Positions 25,458-34,339 of a DNA stretch of 35,226 nucleotides are shown piece after piece. Numbering within the stretch: the first letter of the stretch is position 1; every line of letters begins with the position of its first letter. The position numbers and the translations under genes are program-made. The notes beneath the pieces were generated by a model. It searched no databases. It saw only the letters and a list, made by a program, of their open reading frames with translations, and was not told where the DNA came from. The stretch lies in NCBI GenBank assembly GCA_017557405.1, contig JAFYYV010000044.1, forward strand, positions 1 through 35,226, given 5' to 3'. Source of the stretch: Prevotella sp. GTDB lineage: Bacteria > Bacteroidota > Bacteroidia > Bacteroidales > Bacteroidaceae.

Positions 25458-25928
25458 ATGAGCATGATTGAACGCCGACGTCGGGCGGTACCTGGTTTGA
25501 ACACCGCCTCCTTGCCCGACCTGATATTCACGGTGCTGTTCTTCTTCATGATAGTCACCCACATGAGGACAGAGACCGTGAAGGTGGAGTATCATGCGCC
25601 GCAAGGCACCGAACTGGCGCGTCTGAACAAGAAGTCGTCGGTCATTCATGTCTATATCGGCAAACCGTTGGGATGGCAGGGCGACGGACAGACAGCCTCG
25701 GTCGTCCAGGTAGGCGACAAGGTGGTGAGCATCGAGAACCTGCCCGACTATATCCGTGAAGAGCGTAACCGCATGTCACCCGAGGAAGCACGCGAGATGA
25801 CAGTCTCCATTCGTGCCGACAAAGACACGCCGATGCGGGTGGTCACTGAGGTGAAGCAAGCACTGCGACAAGCCAAAGCACTACGAATCAGTTACTCTGC
25901 AGAAGAGAGAAAAACTGATAAAAAATAG
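25458..25928 (+). CDS. exbD: ExbD/TolR family protein, second copy
   Basis: This 156-residue protein is built like the first copy: basic N-terminus (MSMIERRRRAVPGLN), a helix 'TASLPDLIFTVLFFFMIVTHM' (in pieces) with the conserved Asp in 'LPDLIFT', and a periplasmic domain with 'MTVSIRADKDTPMRVVTEVKQALRQAKALRISYS' (in pieces), the usual ExbD C-terminal motif. Two different ExbD subunits after one ExbB is a Bacteroidetes arrangement. Last gene of the operon; no hairpin terminator was seen after it. Confidence 0.88.
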   Translation: MSMIERRRRAVPGLNTASLPDLIFTVLFFFMIVTHMRTETVKVEYHAPQGTELARLNKKSSVIHVYIGKPLGWQGDGQTASVVQVGDKVVSIENLPDYIREERNRMSPEEAREMTVSIRADKDTPMRVVTEVKQALRQAKALRISYSAEERKTDKK

Positions 25929-25977
25929 AAAAACATAGTCGTTTAGTGCTTATTCGTCATAATTTTGCCTTGATTTG

Positions 25978-26008
25978 TTGTTAATTTGAAAATTAAATCA
26001 TATCTTTG
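25978..26008 (+). promoter_or_regulatory. Bacteroidetes promoter of the Lrp/AsnC gene
   Basis: TTG (25978-25980), 20 bases, TATCTTTG (26001-26008). The start of transcription is near 26015, shortly before the ATG at 26031. The longer frame from a TTG at 25986 contains this promoter and is therefore not the coding start. Confidence 0.75.
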
Positions 26009-26030
26009 CAGAAATTTATCAGTTCAAAGA

Positions 26031-26495
26031 ATGGGACAACATCAATTAGATTCGTTAGACAAGAAAATCCTCAAGTTGGTGGCTGAGGATGCACGCATTC
26101 CTTTTTTGGAAGTAGCTCGTGCTTGTAATGTCAGTGGCGCAGCCATTCACCAGCGCATTCAGAAGCTGACAACGTTAGGTGTGCTGAAAGGCTCACAGTT
26201 CATCATCGACCCCGAGAAGATAGGCTATGAGACATGTGCCTACATCGGGCTGTATCTGAAGGATCCCGAGAGTTTCGACGGAGTGGTGGAGGAGCTCAAG
26301 AAGATTCCCGAGGTGGTTGAATGCCACTACACAACGGGTGGCTACGACCTTTTCATCAAGATTTACGCCTTGAATAACCGCCATCTGCTGAACATCATCC
26401 ACGACAAGTTGCAGCCGTTGGGCTTGGCACGCAGCGAGACTATCGTAGCCTTCAATGCTGTGATCGACCGACAGCTTCCTATCATCGACGAATGA
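26031..26495 (+). CDS. Lrp/AsnC family transcriptional regulator
   Basis: The protein is 154 residues from the ATG at 26031 (MGQHQLDSLDKKILKLVAED...). It has an N-terminal winged HTH ('IPFLEVARACNVSGAAIHQRIQKLTTLGVL', about 22-52, in pieces) and a C-terminal RAM (AsnC_trans_reg) effector-binding domain ('ETCAYIGLYLKDPESF', 'VVECHYTTGGYDLFIKIYA'). Size and domains are normal for the family. Members respond to amino acids or related metabolites; the ligand cannot be told. Monocistronic; a large inverted repeat starts one base after its stop codon. Confidence 0.92.
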   Translation: MGQHQLDSLDKKILKLVAEDARIPFLEVARACNVSGAAIHQRIQKLTTLGVLKGSQFIIDPEKIGYETCAYIGLYLKDPESFDGVVEELKKIPEVVECHYTTGGYDLFIKIYALNNRHLLNIIHDKLQPLGLARSETIVAFNAVIDRQLPIIDE

Positions 26496-26496
26496 G

Positions 26497-26708
26497 GAGC
26501 CTCACCCCCAACCCCTCTCCAAAGGGCGAGGGGAGTAAGTAGTTAAAGGGAGATAAGAAGTTAAGGAGTTAAGCCATTAGCTTTTTATCTCCTTATCTTT
26601 TATCTCCCTTATCTCTTTATCTATTATCTTATATCTCAATATCTAAGAGTCTTGTCCCTTCACATCCTACTCCCCTCGCCTTTTGGAGAGGGGTCGGGGG
26701 TGAGGCTC
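26497..26708. repeat. REP/MITE-like element with 41-base inverted arms
   Basis: The left arm (26497-26537) and right arm (26668-26708) are complementary at 39 of 41 positions and enclose about 130 bases of purine/pyrimidine-rich repeats of the 'TTATCTCC' and 'TAAGGAG' kind that can also fold. This GGGG(T/C)GGGGG-type dispersed repeat, read as 'PHPRPLSKRRGE', is often seen in Bacteroidetes intergenic regions. The left arm starts one base after the lrp stop and the right arm runs into folA and supplies its final codons and stop. It may also end transcription from both sides. Confidence 0.85.
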
Positions 26709-27224
26709 GTACTCCACGAAAGCGTACTCATACTCATGCTTCTCATCCCGCTGGTGTTCCTCTCGGTTCACCTCCACCCAGTCGTCGTAGCGGGGGAAGA
26801 ATACATCGGCTTCGGCGGGAGTATCGTCAATCTCCGTGAGTAGCAGTCGGGTGGCCACGCTCATGGCTTGCTTGTACACACTCGCTCCACCTATTATATA
26901 TATGTCCTCGTCAGCACGGCAGTGGTCGAGTGCCTCCTGTAGCGACACGAAGCAGTCGCATCCAGGGAAACGAGGGTCGCTGTGCTCCTCTGGGTTGCTG
27001 ATGGTTCGGCTCAGCACAATGTTCCTTCGGTTGGGCAGTGCGCCTTTGGGAAGGCTCTCAAACGTTTTGCGTCCCATGATGATGGTGTGGCCAGTAGTGA
27101 GTTGCTTGAACCGTTTCAGGTCGTTGGGCAGCCAGTAGAGCAGTTGGTTCTTGAAGCCGATGGCTCTGTTGCGGGCCACAGCAGCGATAATGCTGATTTG
27201 TCTTGTCGTCGTGTTGTCTTGCAT
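26667..27224 (-). CDS. folA: dihydrofolate reductase with a repeat-derived C-terminus
   Basis: This 185-residue DHFR reduces dihydrofolate to tetrahydrofolate with NADPH. Visible family marks: 'ISIIAAVARNRAIGFKNQLLYWLPNDLKRFKQLT' (in pieces) with the catalytic acid D35, 'TIIMGRKTFESLP' and 'RRNIVLSR' (cofactor binding), and 'IYIIGGASVYKQAM'. The body ends around 'EYAFVEY'. The last 13 residues, EPHPRPLSKRRGE, and the TAG stop are encoded by the arm of the repeat element at 26668-26708. They are not part of the DHFR fold, which ends in a beta-strand just before, so activity is probably kept. An AATCTTTG box (27260-27253) one mismatch from consensus may be its -7. Confidence 0.93.
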   Translation of the reverse strand: MQDNTTTRQISIIAAVARNRAIGFKNQLLYWLPNDLKRFKQLTTGHTIIMGRKTFESLPKGALPNRRNIVLSRTISNPEEHSDPRFPGCDCFVSLQEALDHCRADEDIYIIGGASVYKQAMSVATRLLLTEIDDTPAEADVFFPRYDDWVEVNREEHQRDEKHEYEYAFVEYEPHPRPLSKRRGE

Positions 27225-27306
27225 GTTCTTTGTTTTTACGTTTGCGAAGTTACAAAGATTTTTTCATTTAGGGTGGCTTTTCCACCGTTTTTTCGCGTGT
27301 TTTTTA

Positions 27307-27314
27307 TATCTTCG
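27307..27314 (+). promoter_or_regulatory. weak -7 box of the ECF sigma operon
   Basis: TATCTTCG differs at one position from TAnnTTTG and lies about 80 bases before the ATG at 27394. No -33 TTTG at the normal spacing. Could be recognised by the ECF sigma factor itself rather than the primary one; this is inference. Confidence 0.3.
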
Positions 27315-27393
27315 CAGTCGAAACGACAAACAAAGAAGAAAAAATCTCCCTTTCCAACTTAACATTTTGTTCCGTCGTGCGTAATATAGGTGT

Positions 27394-27912
27394 ATGACAC
27401 AGTCAGAATTCGAACATATCGCCCAACAGTTGAGAGCGCAGATGCTGAAAGTCGCACTCGATTTCTTCGGATCGCAAGATGATGCCGAGGATGTGGCCCA
27501 AGATGCGATGGTGCAGCTCTGGCGCTACTGCGAGAAGATTGACAGCGGGCGCAACGTGTCGGCACTGGCTGTGAGGGTGGCGAAGAACTGCTGCATCAGC
27601 CTCTATCGAAAAAGGCAGGCGGAAAACCAGCGAAGCCACTCGGAGATGGACTCCAGGCTGCTGAATCAGCAGGACACATCGGGTTCGCCACAAGAACTGC
27701 TTGAAGCCAAGGACGTGCAACGCATGCTGACCGAGGTGATGGCCCAGCTGAAGCCGCGAGAACGCCAACTCTTCGAGATGCGGCAAACGGAAGGACTCTC
27801 CAACGAACAAATCTCAGCCCAGACGGGAATCCCCAAAACATCCATCACAGCGATGGTCTCGGCAGCGAGAAAGAAAGTATTCACAGAACTCAAAAGGAGG
27901 ATGAAACAATGA
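27394..27912 (+). CDS. ECF-family RNA polymerase sigma factor
   Basis: This 172-residue protein has sigma-70 region 2 ('LKVALDFFGSQDDAEDVAQDAMVQLWRY', about 19-46, in pieces, with the family 'DAEDVAQD' motif) and region 4 ('LKPRERQLFEMRQTEGLSNEQISAQTGIPKTSITAMVSAARKKVF', about 118-162, in pieces) joined by a linker, the ECF architecture. It should direct RNA polymerase to a small regulon. The stop overlaps the next start by four bases (ATGA), so the next protein is probably its regulator. Confidence 0.9.
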   Translation: MTQSEFEHIAQQLRAQMLKVALDFFGSQDDAEDVAQDAMVQLWRYCEKIDSGRNVSALAVRVAKNCCISLYRKRQAENQRSHSEMDSRLLNQQDTSGSPQELLEAKDVQRMLTEVMAQLKPRERQLFEMRQTEGLSNEQISAQTGIPKTSITAMVSAARKKVFTELKRRMKQ

Positions 27913-28358
27913 CAAACAAAGAAATACAAACACTCATCGACCGCTATCTGGAAGGGGAGACCTCCCCACAGGAAGAACGCCAGCTGGCAAGCGAGCTGCA
28001 GCGCAGCGACCTACCCGAGGAATGGCAGGCCATCCGACTCATGCTCGGTGAACTGGCGATGGGCGAAGCCGAATACGACGCCATCATGCAGCAACGCAAC
28101 AACCGACCCTCGGCCCTCTTGCGAGCCATCCGCGTCATCTCCACCCTCGCGGCCATCTATCTCGTAGGCCTGTTCTTCTATCAACAGATGCCCTCGTCGA
28201 GCCCCGTGCAAGAAAAGAATGATGTACCTCATTACTATACCCAAGACTTGTCGCATGGCAGCACCCTCAAGGACGTGTACACAAGCCGCCTCCGCGCCAG
28301 TCAAGAGAAAACCGTCACTTATCATCAACTAAAAAACCTGAATTATGAAAACAAATAG
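27909..28358 (+). CDS. small single-pass membrane protein, likely anti-sigma-like
   Basis: This 149-residue protein has a soluble N-terminal part ('NKEIQTLIDRYLEGETSPQEERQLASELQ', about 3-31, in pieces) like the cytoplasmic region of anti-sigma factors, then a helix ('VISTLAAIYLVGLFFYQQM', about 77-95) and a short periplasmic tail. No zinc-binding H-x3-C-x2-C motif is seen. The position directly after the ECF sigma gene with ATGA overlap supports an anti-sigma role; this is inference. It overlaps the next gene by 14 bases. Confidence 0.75.
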   Translation: MTNKEIQTLIDRYLEGETSPQEERQLASELQRSDLPEEWQAIRLMLGELAMGEAEYDAIMQQRNNRPSALLRAIRVISTLAAIYLVGLFFYQQMPSSSPVQEKNDVPHYYTQDLSHGSTLKDVYTSRLRASQEKTVTYHQLKNLNYENK

Positions 28359-29439
28359 TTTCAGCGGGCTTCTTCTGATAGCCACCATACTCCTCGCATC
28401 GTGCAGCGACTCGAATAATGTCAAGATGCACACCACCGTACACAAAGATGGTTGGTGCGACCGCGAAATCAGTTACTCCACCATCATGAACCAGGCTCAG
28501 CGCGACTCCATGATGAAGGGCGAAGGGGCTCCCTTGGCCTATCCCATCCCCCAATGTCTGAACCAAGAAGCCTTCATGGGCACGCATACCGAAATGGACG
28601 GCGACACTGTCACCACAACCTTCTCCCGCAGCTTCCGCACCCCTGAAGAGATGTGCCAGCAGACGCCCCTGAAGCTCAACGGAGCCAGACTCCAGTCGAA
28701 GGCGACGCTCGACAAACGGTTCCGCTGGTTCTACACCGAGTACACCTTCCAGGAGACCTTCACCTGCGTGGGCGATACCTTCAAGCTGGCGGCCACCGAC
28801 TATGCCGGCAAGGATGTGGTCAGCTATTGGTTCACCGGCCAACCCAACCTGGTGCAGGGCAAGAGTGGCGCTGAGGCCTCCGAGATGCTCAGCCAGATGG
28901 AGCCCAAGATCACGAAGTGGCTCAACGACAACCTCTTCAAGACCTGCTTCGACTTCATCGTCAACCACTACGACTCCATCGCCAATCCACCCGTCAGCCG
29001 CGAGCGGTTCATAGCCCTGCAGGACTCCATGGCCAAGAAGATGCTCGAAGGACACGACGACATCCTCGAGGTGAAGCCCACCGAAGCCTTCCGCGACTTC
29101 TTCCACTCTGACGCCTACGCCATGTTCTTCGATGAGGAGACACCCTGCGGCAAGAAGATGAACGACGAGCTGGCCAGTCGCATGAACATCCTTTGGTTCT
29201 CCGTGCCCTACACCCTCTCCATGCCAGGCACCATCGTCGATGCAGGAACAGGCACCATCCGGGGCGACGTCATCTACTACCCCCTCACAGGCGAGCGCCT
29301 CATACCCCAGGACTATGTCATCAGCGCCACCTCACGCGTCACCCACATCTGGGCCTACATCCTTACGCTCTTCGTCATCCTCCTCGCCCTCGGCAGCACC
29401 TTCTTCATCTGGAGGAAATCGAAAGGGAAGAAAGATTAA
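28345..29439 (+). CDS. lipoprotein with an additional C-terminal membrane helix, sigma operon
   Basis: This 364-residue protein has lipobox LASC (Cys20) and SDSNN after it; a periplasmic body rich in acidic and aromatic residues ('FYTEYTFQETFTCVGDTFKLA', in pieces; 'KITKWLNDNLFKTCFDF'), with a possible alpha/beta fold; and a C-terminal helix ('HIWAYILTLFVILLALGSTFFI') followed by a lysine-rich tail (WRKSKGKKD). The two anchors put both ends at a membrane with the C-terminus in the cytoplasm, and the lipid presumably on the periplasmic face of the inner membrane. No known domain is recognised. Third gene of the sigma operon; a strong terminator follows. Confidence 0.8.
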   Translation: MKTNSFSGLLLIATILLASCSDSNNVKMHTTVHKDGWCDREISYSTIMNQAQRDSMMKGEGAPLAYPIPQCLNQEAFMGTHTEMDGDTVTTTFSRSFRTPEEMCQQTPLKLNGARLQSKATLDKRFRWFYTEYTFQETFTCVGDTFKLAATDYAGKDVVSYWFTGQPNLVQGKSGAEASEMLSQMEPKITKWLNDNLFKTCFDFIVNHYDSIANPPVSRERFIALQDSMAKKMLEGHDDILEVKPTEAFRDFFHSDAYAMFFDEETPCGKKMNDELASRMNILWFSVPYTLSMPGTIVDAGTGTIRGDVIYYPLTGERLIPQDYVISATSRVTHIWAYILTLFVILLALGSTFFIWRKSKGKKD

Positions 29440-29462
29440 AGATTAAAATGAATAGATTGAAG

Positions 29463-29503
29463 AATCGCCCCGCTATTCCAACGAGTAGCAGGGCGATTTT
29501 TTT
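29463..29503 (+). terminator. intrinsic terminator of the ECF sigma operon
   Basis: AATCGCCCCGCT (29463-29474) pairs with AGCAGGGCGATT (29487-29498) at 11 of 12 positions (the exception is a C-A mismatch) and is followed by a T-run to 29503. It lies 23 bases after the stop at 29439. Confidence 0.88.
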
Positions 29504-29536
29504 GCGATTATGGTCGCTTGCAATATCAACTGGGAT

Positions 29537-32500
29537 CTATGGTTGAACCTCCAATCTGTATTCAATGTCGACCTTTCCTTCTTGTCTGAAATCATCGGTC
29601 ACCACCTCTGTAGGGCTCACCCACGTTACTGGACAATCTGATTCCGCTGTTATTTTCGCGTACCAACCAGGATTCTTCACCTCGGTATAGATGGTGCCTT
29701 CGAGATGATAGGTTCCCTGTCCTTTGAATTGGTAGACATACTTGTCTTTGACACGATTGACGGTGAATGTTCCCTCCACTTGGTGTTGGATGTCACCCTC
29801 AAGCAATTCGTTCCACAGCAAGGTTATCTTGCCATCATCCCAATTATCCATGTCTGCATAGAAGTGTATCACATCTTCTATGGTCGCCAGAACATTGTGA
29901 TAAGAAGTGTTCAGTTTGAAGGTGCCTCTACCAGTATTAGTCTCTGTGTCGAAGGTGCCAGTCATGTTCAGTCCAGCGATGTTGCTTTTAATGTCGCCAG
30001 TGAGCGAGGGTACTACACCATCGTTGGCCTTGAATGCATCCACGATGTCTTGATACCAATCTTCAAAAAAGGCGCCAGTCTTTTGCCCCAATTCGGAAAT
30101 GAGACCATCAATAAGCTCAGGTTCTTGCCCCCAGCATGATACTATGCCCCAACCATACATTTTGTATAGAGGGAGCTCAACAGAATCGGGATCCATCTTG
30201 ATGTTGTAGTTCTTTCCTTGTCCCTCGATAGCCTGACCACCCGATTCAAGATCGATTGTGACCACTTGCAGACCTGTGCCGCCAGGAACCTCGAAGTCGT
30301 AGGTGGCACGCTCAGTTCCTTCATCGTCTATCAGAGTCAGTTGGCTCTTTATTTTGTGTCTGATGAGTGAATAGCGGGTGAAGGCACCCATTTTGGCAGT
30401 TCCATCCTTACCGATGGTCTTCTGCCAGTTTTGTGGGTCTTTGATGCCGTCGGGTATTTCACTGTAGCGGATGGTCCACCCGGCGTACTGTGATGTCTCA
30501 CCTTCCTCGCACGACGAATCGATGATTTTCAGTCCCAGATACGAGTTCATCCATTCCGAGTATTTCTTCACCCTCTGACTGTATTCCCTGGCAGATTTGG
30601 CGGCAATTTTGTTCTTGATGGCCTCGAACACGCTGACCAATTCTCCATTCATGAGTTCGGCGAAGTATTCTTCTGATATCTGCTTCTGAATAGACTCATA
30701 TGGGTACTGGTAGGAGGTCATCGAACGCGAGTCGGCCTCTGCCATGCACATGGTGAACACATCGGCAGGCGCTTCCCAGTAGGCATCGCAATAGCGGCGC
30801 ACCGACTGTTCGATGTATGCATCCAGTCTTTCCTTCGTCATGCCCTGCTTGTTGAACGCAGGATAGAAGTAGTCGAACCACTCTTTTGTGTTGCGGTATT
30901 TCGAACCATACTGCGGTCCCACCAATGCTCGTCCTTGTTCGCTGTAGTAGAGGCTGTATGCCTTGCGAAGCAGGTCCTTGATGGATTTCTGCACCTTTGT
31001 GCCCAGTTTTTCCAACGCTACACCAATGAATGCGCTTAATCCCATCGATGCAGACATGACGCTGGAGCCAATGACGGATGAAACTTGTGCGCTCGTGATG
31101 CTGAGGATGGCTTTCAATGAGTTGGAGGCTACACCGATGTCGTCGCCTTGAATGGAAGCATTGGCGCAATCAAGGATAGTGGCATAAGTACCCAGATAGC
31201 CCACTATGTTGGTCAGTTCTCCGATGCCTTCTGTGGTAAAGCCCAGCGCACTGAGCAGGTTGTGTCCGCCATCGATGCCGATGCTTTGCCAGAAGTTGAA
31301 GTCGTCGCGCCAAGCCTGCACGGCACCCTCCTCTGGGTCTTCGTTCGAGACGATTTTATACAACACCTCGAGCATCCCTGTCAAGTCATACGCGCCAGGA
31401 GTCATGTCATAGTCCATGTCAATCTTGGTGCGCCAAGTGTCGTCGTTAATCGTGGAGAACACGGAGAAATACGACAGATGGTCGGTTATGATGACTACGG
31501 CATCCTGTTCCTCGTCGTAGCTTGCCAGCACGGGCTCCCATTCGCCTGTCTCCTCATTGAAGTAGGCGGCATGAACCTTCTCATTCTCGCCGATGCTGTA
31601 GGGGACCACGATCTTTGCCGTGCCACTCAGTTCGTGTACGTTGTTGGAGAGGCTGATGTCGATGCCTACGCCGCGTGTGACGCCCTCGATAACATCGGGT
31701 GTCAGCACCGCGTTGCGGATGCACAGTTGTACATCGCCACTAATGGTGGTTGGGTCAAAGGTCACCGAGCATTTTTGCGCTTCGGCAGTAAGTGTCGAGT
31801 CGTTGAGTTCGAACACCTCAGCATTCTCATAAACGAAGCCGTTCATCCAAGTGATGCTATCCACCAGCGCCACATTTGAGGTGAGGTCGTCGCGGCCATT
31901 CAACTTCACCACCACTTCGTTTTGCTCTCCATCCTGTGCTATGCGTATGTCGCTCACTTGGCTCAGGGGAACGCTGGTGCTCTTGTCTCCACGGTGCATC
32001 ACCATATAATACTCGCGGCCTTGGTTGGGCAAAGGTTCGTATTCCTGGTCATCCTTGACGTTGAACCGCCGCCACCCGGGGGCATTGCGGTATAGCTCGG
32101 CAGTGCCTTTGGGAACGTAGAGCTTTGGCCGACTCCATTGGTCTTCCTCAAATATCTTGTCGTTGAAGGTGGCATCGGTGATGTCGGGCGGTACAACACA
32201 CAGGCAGGTCAGACTGCTGAGCCGCTCACAATTGGTGAATGCGCCCTCCATCTCCACCACGGTATTGGGAATCGTTACTTGGAATGACTCGTGCTGTAAA
32301 CTATGGATGCTGCCGGGCTCCAACCTCACGACATTGTCTGTAAAAGGCTCGGCATATGATTCATTGCCTAACCACAAGGAATTCCACGTTGTACCATACA
32401 TCGACGTGTAGTAATGCTGCGGAAGTGTTATAACCAGGCTTGAACCATCCTTGCTGAACAGCATCTTACTGTACTTCCGAGAAGGGTGAATGCTGAAATA

Positions 32501-34339
32501 TGGACTGCCATCGACGACAAAGCCTTGAATATTGGTGTTTTCAAAAGCGGAAGGCGATATTCTCTTTAGGGCGGGGAATATATGGAAAACTTTTACAGTC
32601 CAGTGATAGGTTTCTCCGTCATATACATAGGGAATATTTTCATCCGGGAAGGATGCAGCATACAATGCTTCTGGCTCCAGTTCCTTCAATGAAGTGAATC
32701 GGGGCGATTCTTGGAATGCATCCGACGCGAAAGCCCGACGACCAATCTTGGTGATGCACCCTAGCCATGCGCCGTCGCCTTCGCTCGTTCCAGTTCCTCC
32801 TGCTTCAAACGCCTCTTCGTCAACTTCAAACGCCGGACTGCGGCTGATGATGTTTGTAAGGGAGCACATCATGAACGCCTTCTTGCCAATTCGTTTGATG
32901 GAGGCTCCGATGGTAAGGTGTTTGATCTTTGCCAACTGGAATGCTCCATCGGGCACTTCCTCCATCTTGTCGCTGATGACGAGCGTGTCGATGGTAGAAT
33001 AAATAAAGCAATACTGGTCAATCATCCTCACGTTGTCGCCGAGGTTCATTTTGCTGAAATGGCCTCTGCTGTAGAAAGCGTTCTTGCGAATGCGTGTAAC
33101 AGGATATTCCTTTCCCTCGTACGTGATGGTGTTAGGAATGTTAATCACGGTGCCATCCTGACCACTCAACAGATATGAAATGACATGCGCCTCACCACTT
33201 TGTTGCAATCCATATCTTATATTGTCAATCTCGATGATTTTAGTGTCATAGGTGGGGATGAAACCAGTGATTGCTACTCCTTTGGAATTAAATCGGTATA
33301 AGGTTGATGGCTTATAGTAACCATCATAAGAGCCTCCCCATCCGTAGTTGAAATGCAGGAAGTTGTTGGTGGTGTAGCCATCGCACACCAAAGCATGATT
33401 GATGTTATCGCCCGAACCACCAGAGTAGGGCACAGGATGCAACTCGTCAAGTTCTTTTTTGATAATGGAAATCAGTTGGTCAGCATCTTGAGGAGTATGA
33501 ATATCACCTTGTTCGTAACTGAAATTATATGCTATTTCGTAAGTGCTAAAGTAGGATGAACTTCCTTCGGGTTGGTAATATGTTCCCATAGACTTGCCGA
33601 TGTCCCTCATCAGATAGGCCACGGCTTGTGCTTGGTCAGCGTTGTATCCCGAAGCGTAGTTGTCGAGCATATTGTCCCAGTCGTACACATGCCCCGAGAA
33701 GTCCTCGCCAGTGAATAGTGCAGTCATATGGTCTGCCAACCGTCCTTGTGATTCCTTTGGCCATTTGTAGTAGTTCATGATTTGTGCAAAGGCCGTGGGA
33801 ACGCAGCCGGAGGGACAGCCTGCAGGGCACAGGTTGTTGTAGGGCGCCCATTGGTTCCACGTTGTGGTGAGCAGAGGGGCCACCACCACCGTACCGATGT
33901 TCTTCGCTTTACGTGGCGCTTTGGAGGCTAGAGAAGGATTGCTTCGAAGCTGGTCAATCTCCTCCGTGTAGTTGTCGAGTAGTTCTTTCAGTTGGATGGG
34001 AGCATCGTCATAGTTGAACGAGCCATGATCGCAATAGCCCAGAATATCGTCTTGGGTTCCAGTTTCTCCCGACACGATGACGAATCCCTGATTGTTGCCT
34101 AGGTTGATGACATACACATTATCTTTCTCCACGTCCACCTTCGAAGGTATGGCGTGCGACAGTTGCGGAACCATTGCTTTCCTTGGTGCTCGGTAGCCCT
34201 TCACTTTGGAGAGGCCAGATTGGCTGGCTGTGGCAAACTGCTGTGCTGCCTGCAACGCCTGTTCCACGCTGATATCATCGGCCAGTAGGGCATTGGCCGA
34301 GAAGAGGAGAAGGGTCAAGAGGGGCAGTATCTTCTTCAT
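29537..34339 (-). CDS. secreted C10 (streptopain-like) cysteine protease with BspA-like LRRs and a large unknown C-terminal region
   Basis: This 1600-residue protein has, in order: a signal peptide (to about ALLA, residue 20); a Spi/streptopain propeptide (21-145); a C10 catalytic domain (148-365) with Cys179 (SGCVPTAFAQIMNYYKWP), His315 (INHALVCDGY) and Trp334 (NYGWGG); LRR_5/BspA-like repeats (about 385-770, 'IPNTITYEG', 'LGDNVRMI'); a beta module (about 775-965) with 'YFNEETGEWEPVLASYDEEQ'; a mostly helical, Gly/Ser/Ala-rich hydrophobic stretch (about 1025-1112); and a beta-rich C-terminus. The first four parts are known Prevotella protease themes; the rest I do not recognise. It is probably processed on export. 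Many such proteases act on host proteins and are held by the Spi prodomain. It shares an operon with the small secreted protein upstream (ATGA overlap). Confidence 0.88.
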   Translation of the reverse strand: MKKILPLLTLLLFSANALLADDISVEQALQAAQQFATASQSGLSKVKGYRAPRKAMVPQLSHAIPSKVDVEKDNVYVINLGNNQGFVIVSGETGTQDDILGYCDHGSFNYDDAPIQLKELLDNYTEEIDQLRSNPSLASKAPRKAKNIGTVVVAPLLTTTWNQWAPYNNLCPAGCPSGCVPTAFAQIMNYYKWPKESQGRLADHMTALFTGEDFSGHVYDWDNMLDNYASGYNADQAQAVAYLMRDIGKSMGTYYQPEGSSSYFSTYEIAYNFSYEQGDIHTPQDADQLISIIKKELDELHPVPYSGGSGDNINHALVCDGYTTNNFLHFNYGWGGSYDGYYKPSTLYRFNSKGVAITGFIPTYDTKIIEIDNIRYGLQQSGEAHVISYLLSGQDGTVINIPNTITYEGKEYPVTRIRKNAFYSRGHFSKMNLGDNVRMIDQYCFIYSTIDTLVISDKMEEVPDGAFQLAKIKHLTIGASIKRIGKKAFMMCSLTNIISRSPAFEVDEEAFEAGGTGTSEGDGAWLGCITKIGRRAFASDAFQESPRFTSLKELEPEALYAASFPDENIPYVYDGETYHWTVKVFHIFPALKRISPSAFENTNIQGFVVDGSPYFSIHPSRKYSKMLFSKDGSSLVITLPQHYYTSMYGTTWNSLWLGNESYAEPFTDNVVRLEPGSIHSLQHESFQVTIPNTVVEMEGAFTNCERLSSLTCLCVVPPDITDATFNDKIFEEDQWSRPKLYVPKGTAELYRNAPGWRRFNVKDDQEYEPLPNQGREYYMVMHRGDKSTSVPLSQVSDIRIAQDGEQNEVVVKLNGRDDLTSNVALVDSITWMNGFVYENAEVFELNDSTLTAEAQKCSVTFDPTTISGDVQLCIRNAVLTPDVIEGVTRGVGIDISLSNNVHELSGTAKIVVPYSIGENEKVHAAYFNEETGEWEPVLASYDEEQDAVVIITDHLSYFSVFSTINDDTWRTKIDMDYDMTPGAYDLTGMLEVLYKIVSNEDPEEGAVQAWRDDFNFWQSIGIDGGHNLLSALGFTTEGIGELTNIVGYLGTYATILDCANASIQGDDIGVASNSLKAILSITSAQVSSVIGSSVMSASMGLSAFIGVALEKLGTKVQKSIKDLLRKAYSLYYSEQGRALVGPQYGSKYRNTKEWFDYFYPAFNKQGMTKERLDAYIEQSVRRYCDAYWEAPADVFTMCMAEADSRSMTSYQYPYESIQKQISEEYFAELMNGELVSVFEAIKNKIAAKSAREYSQRVKKYSEWMNSYLGLKIIDSSCEEGETSQYAGWTIRYSEIPDGIKDPQNWQKTIGKDGTAKMGAFTRYSLIRHKIKSQLTLIDDEGTERATYDFEVPGGTGLQVVTIDLESGGQAIEGQGKNYNIKMDPDSVELPLYKMYGWGIVSCWGQEPELIDGLISELGQKTGAFFEDWYQDIVDAFKANDGVVPSLTGDIKSNIAGLNMTGTFDTETNTGRGTFKLNTSYHNVLATIEDVIHFYADMDNWDDGKITLLWNELLEGDIQHQVEGTFTVNRVKDKYVYQFKGQGTYHLEGTIYTEVKNPGWYAKITAESDCPVTWVSPTEVVTDDFRQEGKVDIEYRLEVQP

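Noticed and set aside
28315-29106. 263-residue open frame on the minus strand
   Set aside because: Antisense to the sigma-operon lipoprotein; Gly/Val/Glu-rich shadow translation with no domain.
31148-31879. 243-residue open frame on the plus strand
   Set aside because: Antisense to the C10 protease gene; no start signal, no promoter, no recognisable domain.
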